From assembly GCF_947179165.1 (NCBI RefSeq), contig NC_077245.1, positions 24,348,740 through 24,412,739 on the forward strand: a stretch of DNA of 64,000 nucleotides, written 5' to 3'. The translations under genes and the position numbers were made by a program. Under the pieces are notes generated by a model. The model saw only the letters and a program-made list of their open reading frames with translations. It was not told where the DNA came from and ran no database searches. Below are positions 47,211-57,707 of the stretch, one piece after another. The stretch's first letter is position 1, and each line of letters opens with the position of its first letter. This DNA comes from Solanum dulcamara (lineage: Eukaryota; Streptophyta; Magnoliopsida; Solanales; Solanaceae).

Positions 47211-49638
47211 TGTCACAACCCAATTTCTCAGGTCATGATAGCACTACCATAACCCCAGTAGGTAAGCCAACTAGTAATAGGTTTAAGGGTAGAAACTAAA
47301 CAGGGATAAGCAATTCTAATATAAATAGGATAGTTCAGCGGAAGACAAAATAAAGATAACATATATACACTTGATCCCTCCAAGAACCTGGAAGTCACTA
47401 GTACAAAGCTGTCTAACAAAGAGTACAAGTCCCAAAACTGGACCACTAAAACAAGACTGTCTCAAAAAACAAAAGACAAAAAAAATATATATATATACAT
47501 ATAGAGACTAGATCAATATAAAATGGTAAGTGCTCACCCTTTGTCTTTGGATTAGACTGCGGCACGCTCGAATAAACGCTGACCACTTATGCTCGGACCT
47601 GCATCATGAAAAAGATTCAAAATATAGTATGAGTACCAAAATAATAGGTACCCAATAGACATCATAGGATGACTGAGCTTGAAAAATAAAGGCAATATGA
47701 AAAGAGGGAATAGGCACAAAAGAGATCAAGAGCGGAAGTTTAAAGTAAGCAAATGAACTGTAATGCACACGAGTGTAAAAGAAACTAAATAAAGTAACTA
47801 CAACTAAACTACACCTAACTGGACACCCATAATCTTAGAAGGTACACTCATGTGCAAGTTTAAAAAAACCCAACAAGACCCCTATAAGATCGATGACTAC
47901 ACATAATAGCTATAACTTTAGAGATCTAAAACTGAGAACTAAGGGTCGGAGAATATAGGCCCAAAACCACAACATAATAAAATCTGATAATACGAAAGCC
48001 ATACCTACCCTACCGAATGCTCCCCAGAAGTACCTAAGACTTATCAAATATGGAGGTTGGACTTGCCCAACCGAATGCTCCTTAGAAGTTCCCAAGACTG
48101 ATCAATAACAAAGGTCTAACTTCCCTACCGAATGCTCCTAAGAAGTGACCAAGACTAATCAAGTAGTTGAGGCTAGAACTCTAACCGAATACACGCTAAG
48201 GTGTCAAATGTAGCTACTACAAGTGCTCCCAATCATAGATAGATGCTAAACTATGTGGATTGTCATCCATATTTTACTCCACCAATGAGACCATCAAAGA
48301 TAAACTTGAACCAACCTTGAATCATAGAACAGAAATCCAGTGCCGCTGCCAAAACTTGTAAAGTCGTAGAATCGGAGAGATAGAGTCATAAGGTCACAAA
48401 GCAAAGGTATCGCCTAGATAAGGCAAAACTATCATCCTCAAGTCTGCTACATCATTCTACAAGGATCTAAGTTGGATGAACAACGTCGAGGTGAAACTAA
48501 CGCTTATTGGGTCGAAATCATGCATTTCTAAGGCAAGTGCTAGTCACGCCTAAAGTAAGGACAAACATTATTCAACTGAATAATAAAATAAGTATACACA
48601 TACTCCACAAGGCATAGAAAAGCAAAAAAGCAAGTAGCATGCTCACAAGTACCCGATAAAACCCTAAATATGGCTAACACATGATTTCTAAACATAAAAG
48701 CATGATTCGATACTACCCAAACCCAAATTACAACTAATCCACATGTGATCATGTTCTCAAGATCAATATAAAGGAGAGGAAATCATAGCCTACCTGTATG
48801 CTGATCACGAGTGCTCCAAAATTATAAAATTAGAGCTTTTCCCTTTCAAACAGCCTCTGAATGCTATCACGCTATCTAAAACATGTACTCAACATTATTA
48901 GAGTTGTTTTGCCATTAAAATTATCGAATTCTTTAATGACCTTGAGGGTCATTTTTTGAAATTCTCAATAAATTACTATTTTACCCCTCTTATTAGTTCC
49001 CCCGACTATTATTTGATTAGTTTTTGTAGTAAAATTTGTTAAAGTCTTATTAGTTTGTGAATTGGGCCAGTTTTTGAGTTTTTAAAGAGTTAAGTTGCTA
49101 AAAAATGATTTTCAATACAAATCAAAGCTACGGATCTCGAAATGGGATTTTGTAAGTTCTATCAGCTTTGGAATGTGGAAATTGGTCTAGGAGTACCTTC
49201 GGTCTTGAATTTGGAGTTGTATCATGAAATTGTAGTCCCAAATTGTAAAATTTGGTTTTAAATGAGCTAAGTTTGAATTTGGTCAACAATTCGAGTTCGG
49301 AGACTCGAATTGGATTTCTGATGATTTTATTGATTTTGGAAGGTGATTTTAGTCCTAACAGAGGTTTCTTTATATTTTTTGGATGTTTCAAGGGCATTTT
49401 GGTCTTTTTTTAGGTTCATATTAGTTTAGTTGAGACTTGTCAAGTTTCGGATTAAGGAGACCTCGAAATCAAATTCTAATAGTTTCATTGATTTTGGAAT
49501 GTCTAATTTAGTAGGAGTTTAATAGGAATTTGGGACTTTAGTAGACACTGTGTTGCTGGTGCAGGGTCTAAGTCCTCTTAAGCGAACCTTAGCTTTAGGA
49601 AGAACCATCTCTTAAGTGAAGGGGCTCACTTCAGTCGA

Positions 49639-49654
49639 GTTCGCGAAAGCGAAC
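49639..49654. other. Perfect hairpin with GAAA loop in I's left LTR
   Basis: GTTCGC-GAAA-GCGAAC. The right LTR counterpart (58479-58494) has AAAA in the loop and a G-to-A change in one arm. Confidence 0.7.
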
Positions 49655-50779
49655 TTCCGCTTTAGTGACCCTATGTAGCTTTAGCAACACTATGTCACTT
49701 TTGCGACACTTGAGAGGTCCAAAAATGGGTTTTGGGTCTTTTCTTCCATGTTTGATTTCCAAGAGCTTGGAGGGGCAATTTCTGAAGGAGATTTTTGAGA
49801 TATTTCATTTGGGTAAGCATTTTTAAACTAAAACCTTTGATTTTGGTCAATTATTCAGCGATTTTGACTTCTAAATTCAAACTTTCAAACACAAATTTCA
49901 TGTTTTCTTCCCTAACCCAAATTTCAGGAAAATGATGATATCTAACTCATTTTGTACTCCAATGGGTTTTTCAACCACTAGTCCCTTATTACTAATAAAA
50001 TATTATTTTACAAAAAATTTCCCGATTCGACCCTCTTCGAAATTAATAAATTCTTGGACCATTTTACCCCTGGGTCAAAATCTTTGCAATATGGGTGTTG
50101 TTGAACTCCTTGTGCATGTATATTTCTATCACGACTCAACCCCGTAGGACTTGACGGGTGCTCGAACTGGGCACTCGCGTATATCCCTTCTATTTGTAAG
50201 TAAATCTGTCCCCTGTTTAAGTTATAGCACATCAACAAGTAGGATAACATATAAGTCCGGGAGGCTTATCATAGGCACCACTGTACATACATGCATATAA
50301 AACCCATATACAACCCACATACATGTCAACAGACCTCTAAGAGTAAGAACAGTAACATAAGGTGGGACAGATCCCCCGCCGTAATCGCGAACAAATAAAT
50401 ATATACATCTAGGGTTAATACCAAAACTAGGCTCCAGCACAATGGAGCGCTTTTGAATTGCTGAGTGGAACTCCTACGCTGACAAATCCCCAATGTGTGT
50501 ATCTGTACCTGCGGGCATGAATGCAGCCCCCTCTCTGAAGAAAGGAAGGGTCAGTACGATATATGTACTGAGTATGTAAAGCATAGATATCATAAGGAAA
50601 TTATAGTTGGCGTAGGGATGCAGGGGGAAATTATAATAACTAATCATTTACTGTACCTGTAGCTTATAACATAAAGTCATACATACTATCATCATGTATT
50701 GTACCCGGCCCGTTCGGGGACCCGGTGTAACAATTTCATCACTCTGTATCATAAGCATCTATGGGCTATTAGTGCTATC

Positions 50780-50985
50780 TCATATAATAATGCCGAGGAA
50801 CATACGACCTGATCAATTTATCATATAGTAATATCGAGAAACGTTCGACCCGATCCAAATATCATATAGTAATGCCGAGGAATGTTCAGTTTGATCCACT
50901 TATCATATAGTAATGTCGGGGAACATTCGGTCCGATCCACATATTATTTAGTAATACCAAGGAACATTCGGTCCTATCCACATGA
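50780..50985. repeat. Five 41-bp tandem repeats in J
   Basis: Units of 41 bp start TCATATAGTAATGCCGAGGA and end ATCCACATA-like. Starts at 50780, 50821, 50862, 50903 and 50944. Confidence 0.92.
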
Positions 50986-51004
50986 TCATATTATATCATT
51001 GCAT

Positions 51005-51285
51005 ACATATACCATACCCGACCCTTCATGGGACTCAGTGTCATCACATTATCATATACTATACCCAACCCTTTATGGGACTCGGTGTCATCATATCATC
51101 ATATACCTTATCCAGCCTTTTATGGGACTCGGTGTAATCGTATCATCATATACCATACCCGGCCCTTTATGGGACTCGGTGTAATCATATCATCATATAC
51201 CATACCTGGCCCTTTATGGAACTCGGTGTCATAATCATCATATACCATACCCGGCCTTTTATGGGACTCGGTGTCAGATGTATTA
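51005..51285. repeat. Six ~47-bp tandem repeats in J
   Basis: Anchor ACCATACCCGGCCCTTTATG at 51011, 51058, 51105, 51152, 51199 and 51244: period 47, last 45. Isolated related units occur at about 50697 and 51770. Confidence 0.92.
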
Positions 51286-53099
51286 CAATATACACGAATC
51301 AAGTAGTGAGTAACTATATACAATCTAAATCATTATCAGAGACTCGACAATGTAAGAAGATTAAGCTATCGTCCGAGGACCAGAATAGTAGTGTAGCCAT
51401 CTCGAGTGATTTCTAAATGCCATTGAGGCCTATATCACTTAGGATCTCGGGGACCCTAGACATGTACTAAAGTAATACTAACAGTTCATAGAATCAGGGA
51501 TACCCGTCGTCACATAGTCCTTAGGACTAGGAGCTTATGCATCCAGTACTTCTCAACCTGTGGAGTTCAAGGAAAGTAGTTTAACTTACTGCAAGAGTTT
51601 GACATTCAGAAGTGAATAAGAGATATAGATTACATTTAGGAATTAAAAGTGGAGTTACCACAGAGCTCGTATAACATTTTACTTACAATTAGGACATGCC
51701 AAAGGAAAAGAAAGAATAAGCTTTACCTAGTCTCTACTTTTCCTTAAGAGTCATCATTTACATATATCGTACCCGACCCGTCATAGATTCAGTATCATAA
51801 ACTTATTATTGTAGTACCTTACCATCATAGCACCACACTTATGTCAAAGACATATAAAGAGGAAAGATGGGTAGCTCTGCATACTTATGCCAAAACATGC
51901 CAAGAGAAAGGAGATAACTTCACTTACTTACTACTCTCCATCATATAGAAGCCTTGAGAGGCAATAACTCAACTAGTATAGTAATTCTACCATCGAGAAG
52001 TGAATAAGACTTATGAGTCATACTTGGGGTTCTATGAATGTAATTATCCCCACATTTCATATATCAATCACTTAAGGCTAAGACATGCCAAAAGAAAAAA
52101 AGGGGTAAGCTTCACATACCACTTACGGATTACTCTTACATGTTCGCCTCGTCGTCTCTTGAACCTATTTAACATGAAAGTAATACTAAGGTTAATGACC
52201 TTTCACTTTTCAATTTCCAACTCTACACCCAAGTATTCATAGGAGTTATTTCCTTATCCATTACCCTCGACTAGTTTGTTACTAGTTCTGAATCTACCCA
52301 AAATCGGGCAGCATCTCCCCTATAACTTCAACATCTCCGAGATTTCAACTCAGATAAGATATCAACAACCATACCAAAAACAACAACCAGCATCATATTT
52401 ACAAGTAAATTACTTCAACCTTACATAATACAAGCTCCAAACAACTAGCTCCAAACTACGATACGAAAATAAAGATTTTTAATCTTTATTTCGCAAAATA
52501 TTTAACCATACCAAATGGAGAGTTGTGTGGTTGAAACCAGCAGAATCCACACCCTTTTTAAAAAACTTTAAATCCCTACAACACGCAACCCAACCAGCTG
52601 CACCCATAGCACCACAACGACAACCCACTACTCGACTTCGATTTAGCTATAACCACTTCAATTTAGTTTGTTTCTAATGTCAATCCTCCTTATGCAATTT
52701 TTACACTTCCAACATTATTTAAGACATTTAATATACCTCATAGAAACATCATAAACTCTAATTTTAAAAGGAAGCCCTTACCTTGCCCGAAACTCATCAA
52801 ACTCGTCGAAACTTACCTCAAAAGTTCCTTTAGTGCGCCTAAAATTTTGTGGCTGTTTGCTAACGTTTTGAGCTGATCCAAACATAAATTTTCATTACTA
52901 ACACCTTCATAACATCGTGTTATACCCTATATAATTAATTCACGAAGTGAAATCAGAGAACTTACCTTTTTCTCCTCCCAAAACCGTAACTCTTTCTTTT
53001 CTCTAGCTCAAGTTTCTGTTCTCTTCCTTTCTCTAGAATTTTCTTGACTTTTGGAGATAAGAATGAAACTTATAGGATAAAGATGACCATAAAAGTCGT

Positions 53100-53103
<4 letters not shown>

Positions 53104-53135
<32 letters not shown>
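53104..53135. repeat. (AT)n microsatellite in J
   Basis: About 32 bp of AT dinucleotides. Confidence 0.9.
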
Positions 53136-53137
<2 letters not shown>

Positions 53138-53149
53138 CCACTTTAGGAG

Positions 53150-53330
53150 GTGAAACGTGTCAAGCCCCAAGTGGTGATACGTGTCAAGCCCTCATAGGGC
53201 CAATGCACTACCTCCTCCACTTAGGGGATGCCATGTGGCATGTGGGTCCCACCCCTTTTCTACAACTTATGCCATGTGGCACCTCCAACTGCTGCCATGT
53301 GGCACTCTCCCATGCTGCCACGTGTCGCTC
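53150..53330 (-). promoter_or_regulatory. Cluster of G-box-like motifs in J
   Basis: Two ACGTGTCAAGCCC blocks (53155, 53179), three CCATGTGGCA (53231, 53272, 53295) and one CCACGTGTC (53318). CACGTG is the plant bZIP/bHLH G-box core; CCATGTGGCA looks like a C-to-T decayed CCACGTGGCA palindrome. In J's sense the cluster lies about 450-620 bp from the LTR start, consistent with a U3 enhancer. Function is inferred. Confidence 0.45.
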
Positions 53331-53599
53331 TTTTCTTTGTGGGTTCGTAATCTCGTTTTACTTTACGAACCTATGTAATCCTTGTTACGTAAGATTGGTA
53401 TGCACTCAAGTAGCTTAAGTATGTAAGATTTCCAAGTTGGTAGCTTACGTAAATACATCGAGTCCTATGAATCATTATTCGGTCTTCAACTTCTTCCGTA
53501 TTCTTATAACTCTATTTCCAATCTTCTCTATTATGGGGTATCACATTCTCCTTTCCTTAGAGTTTTTTGATAGAGTTATAGATTACCTGGATCACATGG

Positions 53600-53692
53600 T
53601 AAATCTTAAGAAGCTTAAGAGTTCTTAATAAGGCTTAAGAAACTTTAAGAAGCTTTAAGAAACTTTAGGAAACCTTAAGAAACTTAAGAGGC
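53600..53692. repeat. 10-bp period CTTAAGAAA repeats in J
   Basis: Five consecutive 10-mers from 53641 (AACTTTAAGA, AGCTTTAAGA, AACTTTAGGA, AACCTTAAGA, AACTTAAGAG), with looser copies from 53600. Confidence 0.75.
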
Positions 53693-54655
53693 TTACGATC
53701 CTTCCAAGAACTTAAGAGCCTTTCCAGAGACTTAAGAATGCGTTCCAAGTTACAAAAGTACGGGGTGTAATAGTTTCATTATTGATAGTGGGTTATCAAT
53801 TCAGACGTTGAATTTGAGGGTTGATCATTTGGTAGAAGTGTTTGAGTTTAATTTCAGCTTTTGAGGTAGGTTTAACTATCCTTTGTGGTACTGAGTTGGG
53901 GTAATTAGTTGATCCTGTGTTATAGACTTTGGGATAGAGTTGTAGTATAATTTGGGACTAATAATTTACTTTGAGATTCTCGTGTGGGAGCTTATTTCTA
54001 TTGCAATGCCTGTGTGGGGGCTTACTTATGCTTTGTAGCCCGTGTAGGGGCATTATTTGTAATCTTATCTACTTTGAGAATATGTGATTCATGGTCTTCC
54101 TATGAGAGAGGCGAGAGGAGACTATTTGACTTATAATGTCCATCTGAGGGATTGAGTTGGGGGATTTAAGCATACCTCAATACTGAAACATTTTCAAAAA
54201 AAAAGTGAATACTTAAATTGACATATCTCTTTCTCATTACTGTCTATTGAGGGTGATTATCATGTTTAGGTTATGTTTTAAGAACATTGAACCTTGTATT
54301 ACATGTTGAGTTGAATACTAACTTTATGCCTTTTGTGTTGTGAATGCATTCATCCTCATTCGTCATATCATTAATCATTGGGAAGTTGAGAACCATAGAA
54401 ATTCTTTTTGAAAAAGAAAATATGACATCTTTTTATATCCTTGACTATGATTTAGGTGGCATACAAATGAGATATTAGTATCATGAGTCCTTGGCCATAA
54501 GTTGGGTGGTGAGGTAGTTGATACATTGAGATTTATGATGAGGTATATGGTCTACGATACCCATATGGGTCTTGCTTGATAACACAACACTGCTGGTATA
54601 TACGATAGGTTATGCGATAGCCTTGATTCCACCATACCATCATATCATTGCATCA

Positions 54656-54950
54656 AAATCAAGACATTTTGACACTTTTGGTTATACTCTGTAGGGTTCA
54701 GGACCTGTAGGCTATTATGTGTGTAATGAGTTTGGGCATAAAGCCTAAAATTGCCCTAGGCATGCTCTTTCTTCTGGGAGGCCCGAGAATCTGGCTGTTT
54801 ATTCTATTCCTGTTCTAGCGGTTTAAGCTATTTCATAGTGTACTAAAGGTATCACCAAGGATAGAGCTAGAGGTGGAACTCGTAGTGGTTCGTAGGCTAC
54901 AGGTGACCGTAAGCTATGCTATGCTAAACTAGGTAGATCTAAGGCATAGG
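54656..54950 (+). pseudogene. Gag zinc-knuckle fragment of element I
   Basis: After the LTR truncation the frame reads GYYVCNEFGHKA then a stop and NCPRHALSSG. The CCHC knuckle thus has Tyr for the first Cys, with the second Cys, His and last Cys in place. It is followed by SGRPENLAVYSIPV and stops. The capsid domain is absent. Confidence 0.72.
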
Positions 54951-55320
54951 CCTCTAATGTAGTTATTACATGTATTGTTCCGGTTTGCCAACATCCTGCA
55001 TTTGTGTTATTTGATCCAGGATGTACCTATTCTTATTTTCTGACCTAATTTCATATGGGTAGTGATTATGTGTATGAGCCACTTGATATGCCTATTACTG
55101 TTTCTACCCGGTAGGTGATTCCTTAGTGGTGGTTTGTGTATATTGGGGTGTTTGGTGATATTTTTGGGTAGAGAGACCCGTGTTGACTTGATTTAATTAG
55201 ACATGCTTGATTTTTATGTGATATTGGGTATGGATGGTTATCTCCCTACCATACTCTATTAGATTGTTAAGAAAATATTGTGACCTTAGCTTATCCTGAT
55301 TTGCCTACTTTGGTGTGAAA
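54951..55320 (+). pseudogene. Protease of element I
   Basis: SNVVITCIVPVCQHPAFVLF leads into the DPGCTYSYF active-site block near 55020. It continues with YEPLDMPITVSTR and LDMLDFYVILGMDGYLPT. Internal stops and frameshifts make it non-functional. Confidence 0.78.
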
Positions 55321-55539
55321 AGGTAATTCGAGTTCATATCCTAAAGGGGTGATATCTTAATTCGTGCTCATCATTTCATGGATAAGGGTTGTTTGTCTTA
55401 TTTGGCTAATGTACATAATCTCACTAAGGAGTCATCCCCTTTAGAGACTATGAGGGTTGTGAGAGAGTTTATGGATGTGTTTTCTATAGACTTATTGGGT
55501 GTTTCTCCTGATCTGATATCAATTTTGTGATTGGTTAGG

Positions 55540-55928
55540 AACCGGGCACCCACCCCATCTCCATATCTCCTTATTGGATGGCTCCGACAGAATTGAAAGA
55601 GTTGAATGAATAATTGGAAGATTTGTTGAAGAAAGGGTTTATTTGACCTAGTGTATCGATGTGGGGTACACCAGTCTCATTTATGAAGAAAAAGGGTTTA
55701 TCTTTTATTTCATCCCCATTGATGAGGCTAACTAAAAAGACCGTGGCATTTCAATGGACTGGTGAATATAAGGTGAGCTTTCAAAATCTCAAAGAGTTAT
55801 TGACTTTCGTACCTATTCTACCCTTACTCGAGGAAAGTATGGCCTTTATTGTATTTTGTGATGCTTTGGGAGTCGTCTTGGGTAGTGTATTGATGCAAAA
55901 GGGTAGAGTTATAGCTTATGCTTCTTGA
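55540..55928 (+). pseudogene. RT-RNase H deletion fusion of element I
   Basis: The RT N-terminus (TELKEL, GFI, MWGTPVSFMKKKG) joins at about 55697 directly to the RT/RNase H connection (LSFISSPLMRLTKKTVAFQW), deleting the palm with its catalytic aspartates. The join keeps the frame open for 89 codons (55659-55928). The RNase H start is seen: IVFCDALGVVLGSVLMQKGR (first catalytic Asp), YAS, then TGA-TAG where element F has sense codons. Confidence 0.85.
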
Positions 55929-56150
55929 TAGTTGAAAGTACATGAGAAAAACAATCCTACCCACGACTTGGAGTTAGCAGTGGTGGTGTTTGTTTTGAAG
56001 TTATGGAGGCACTATCTCTATGACCACCGTAGCCTTAAGTATATCTTTTCTCAGCAAAATTTGAACATGAGGCAACATAGGTAGTTTATCATGCGGACAA
56101 AGCTAATGTGGGAGCTGATTCCCTGAGTCGGAAGCATCTAGTATAGGTAG
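55929..56150 (+). pseudogene. RNase H C-terminal part of element I
   Basis: [20 protein letters not shown] (catalytic Glu), then [18 protein letters not shown], where the residues before DHR are missing by a small in-frame deletion relative to F, then a VYHADKANVGADSLSRKHL block in another frame. Confidence 0.8.
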
Positions 56151-56429
56151 TTTGACCTTCCTTAAGGCGGATGAAAGTTCAATCATTGGCTAGGTAGTTG
56201 GTTTAACTTGATATTTCTACACATCATAGTATTTTGGCCTTTATAGAGACTAGATCTACTTTGATGGATCAAATTCATACACACAAGTTTGAGGATTACA
56301 AGTTGAAGTCCATTAGAGACAAGGTGTTGAGAGGTAAAGCTAAATTAACCTCTCTTGATCCAAAGGGAGTTTTGAGGATTAATGGTCATATTTGTGTGCC
56401 CAAGTTGGTGATTGGGTATATATAATATT

Positions 56430-57420
56430 GGAAGAGGCTCATTGTTCCAAGTATTCTATTCACACAGGGGCGGCAAAGATGTTTCATAACTTGAAACAAC
56501 ACTATTGGTGGTGTGGCATAAAGAGGGATATTGTTTGTTTTGTGGCTAAGTGTCTAAATATCTAATAAGTAAACTATGAGTATTAGAAATTGGGTGGTCC
56601 TTTGCAAAGGATGCCTATTCTCGAGTAGAAGTAGGAGCGTATCACCATGGATTTTGTTTCTGGATTAGCCATGGCATTGAGTAGTATGACTCTATTTGGG
56701 TGATTGTGGACCGATCGATCAAATCAACCTATTTCCTTCCGGTGAAGACTAGCTACAATGTGGAGCAGTTAGCTAGAATCTACCTTCATGAGATTGTTAG
56801 GTTGCATGGGGTGCCTATCTCTATTATGTCAGATTGGGTTCAGTGTTCACCTCTCAGTTTTGGGAGGCATAACTGCATGTTTTGGGTACACAATTACACA
56901 TAGGTTCAATATTTCATTGTTAGACTAATGACCAATACTAGCGGACTATTTAGGTGTTGGAGGATATGCTTAGGGCCTTTGTGATCGATTTTGGTGCCCG
57001 ATGGGCCCAACATTTTCCTTAGGCAAAGTTTGCCTATAATAACAGTTATCACTCCAGCATTCAGATAGCACCATTTGTGGGATTGTATGGTCATAGGTGT
57101 CGATCACCCATTGGGTGGTTTGATTCCGTTGTGGTGGATGTATCCAATATTGATTTACTCGGGGATGCTATGGAGTGGGTACACATGATTCAGAGTAGAT
57201 TATTGATAGCCTAGAGTCATCACAAAATTTATGATGACAGGACGGTTCATCCTATAGAGCTCATGGTTGGTGATCGTGTGTGGCTCAAGATATCACCCAT
57301 GAAGGGTGTGATGAGATTCGGGAGAAAGGGAAATCTTAGCCTGAGGTTTGTTAGCCCATTTGAGATTCTAATAGGAGTGGGTGGGGTGGCTTATTAGTTG
57401 GTCTTGCCCCCTAGGTTGTC
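56430..57420 (+). pseudogene. Integrase of element I
   Basis: The zinc-binding H2C2 module (YSIHTGAAKMFHNLKQHYWW, FVAKCLNI) lacks the last Cys. The core follows: ERITMDFVSGLA (first Asp), DSIWVIVDRSIKSTYFLPVK, YNVEQLARIYLHEIVRLHGV, PISIMSDW (second Asp, frame lost after it), LEDMLRAFVIDFGARWAQHF and FAYNNSYHSSIQIAPFVGLY (the catalytic Glu region is degraded). The C-terminal GPY/F-like stretch reads IELMVGDRVWLKISPMKGVM, then GNLSLRFVSPFEIL. It carried out cDNA insertion in the ancestor and is now broken by several stops. Confidence 0.88.
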
Positions 57421-57700
57421 AGTTGTCCATCTGATGTTTTATGTTTTCATGCTTCATAAGTATATCTCGGATAAGTCCCATGTGATTTCGTATGATACGG
57501 TGGAGTTGGGCCCGGATTTGACTTATGAGAAGGAGCCGGTCACTATTCTAGACAGGCAACTCCATAGGCTCTAGACCAAATCGCTTCGGTTAAGGTGCAG
57601 TGGCAACATCATCCTGTTGAGGAGGTGACTTGGGAGTTAGAGTATGATATGTGGGTACTTTCCTTTATCTTATGTTCGAAGACAAACATCATTTTAGTGG
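57421..57700 (+). pseudogene. Chromodomain-like C-terminus of element I
   Basis: VVHLMFYVFMLHKYISDKSH, DLTYEKEPVTILDRQ, then in a shifted frame VKVQWQHHPVEEVTWELEYD and M-W. The VxW...(A/P)xEExTWE pattern is the chromodomain core of plant chromoviruses, which targets integration to marked chromatin. Confidence 0.78.
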
Positions 57701-57707
57701 TGGATGT

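Larger units (their letters stand above)
50127..53772 (-). mobile_element. Solo LTR J, minus strand, inside element I's LTR
   Basis: 3646 bp. The ends on the plus strand are TATCACGACTCAACCCCGTA and CGGGGTGTAATA. Flanks ATTTC (50122-50126) and GTTTC (53773-53777) match at 4 of 5 bases. The uninterrupted right LTR of I near 58990 gives the empty site. No gag or pol sequence is present and only one LTR is seen, so it arose by LTR-LTR recombination or is a single-LTR remnant. It contains two tandem arrays, an AT tract and a cluster of G-box-like motifs. Confidence 0.8.
48933..54655 (+). repeat. Left LTR of element I, split by J and 3'-truncated
   Basis: Segments 48933-50126 and 53773-54655 align in order with the right LTR (57708 to about 59830). 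The final about 600 bp are missing, as is the PBS. Confidence 0.85.

Noticed and set aside
50780..51285. CRISPR-like array of direct repeats
   Set aside because: Repeats are contiguous tandem units of 41 and 47 bp without unique spacers, in a plant LTR.
51120..51323. Repetitive open frames on both strands
   Set aside because: Translations of the 47-bp tandem repeats.
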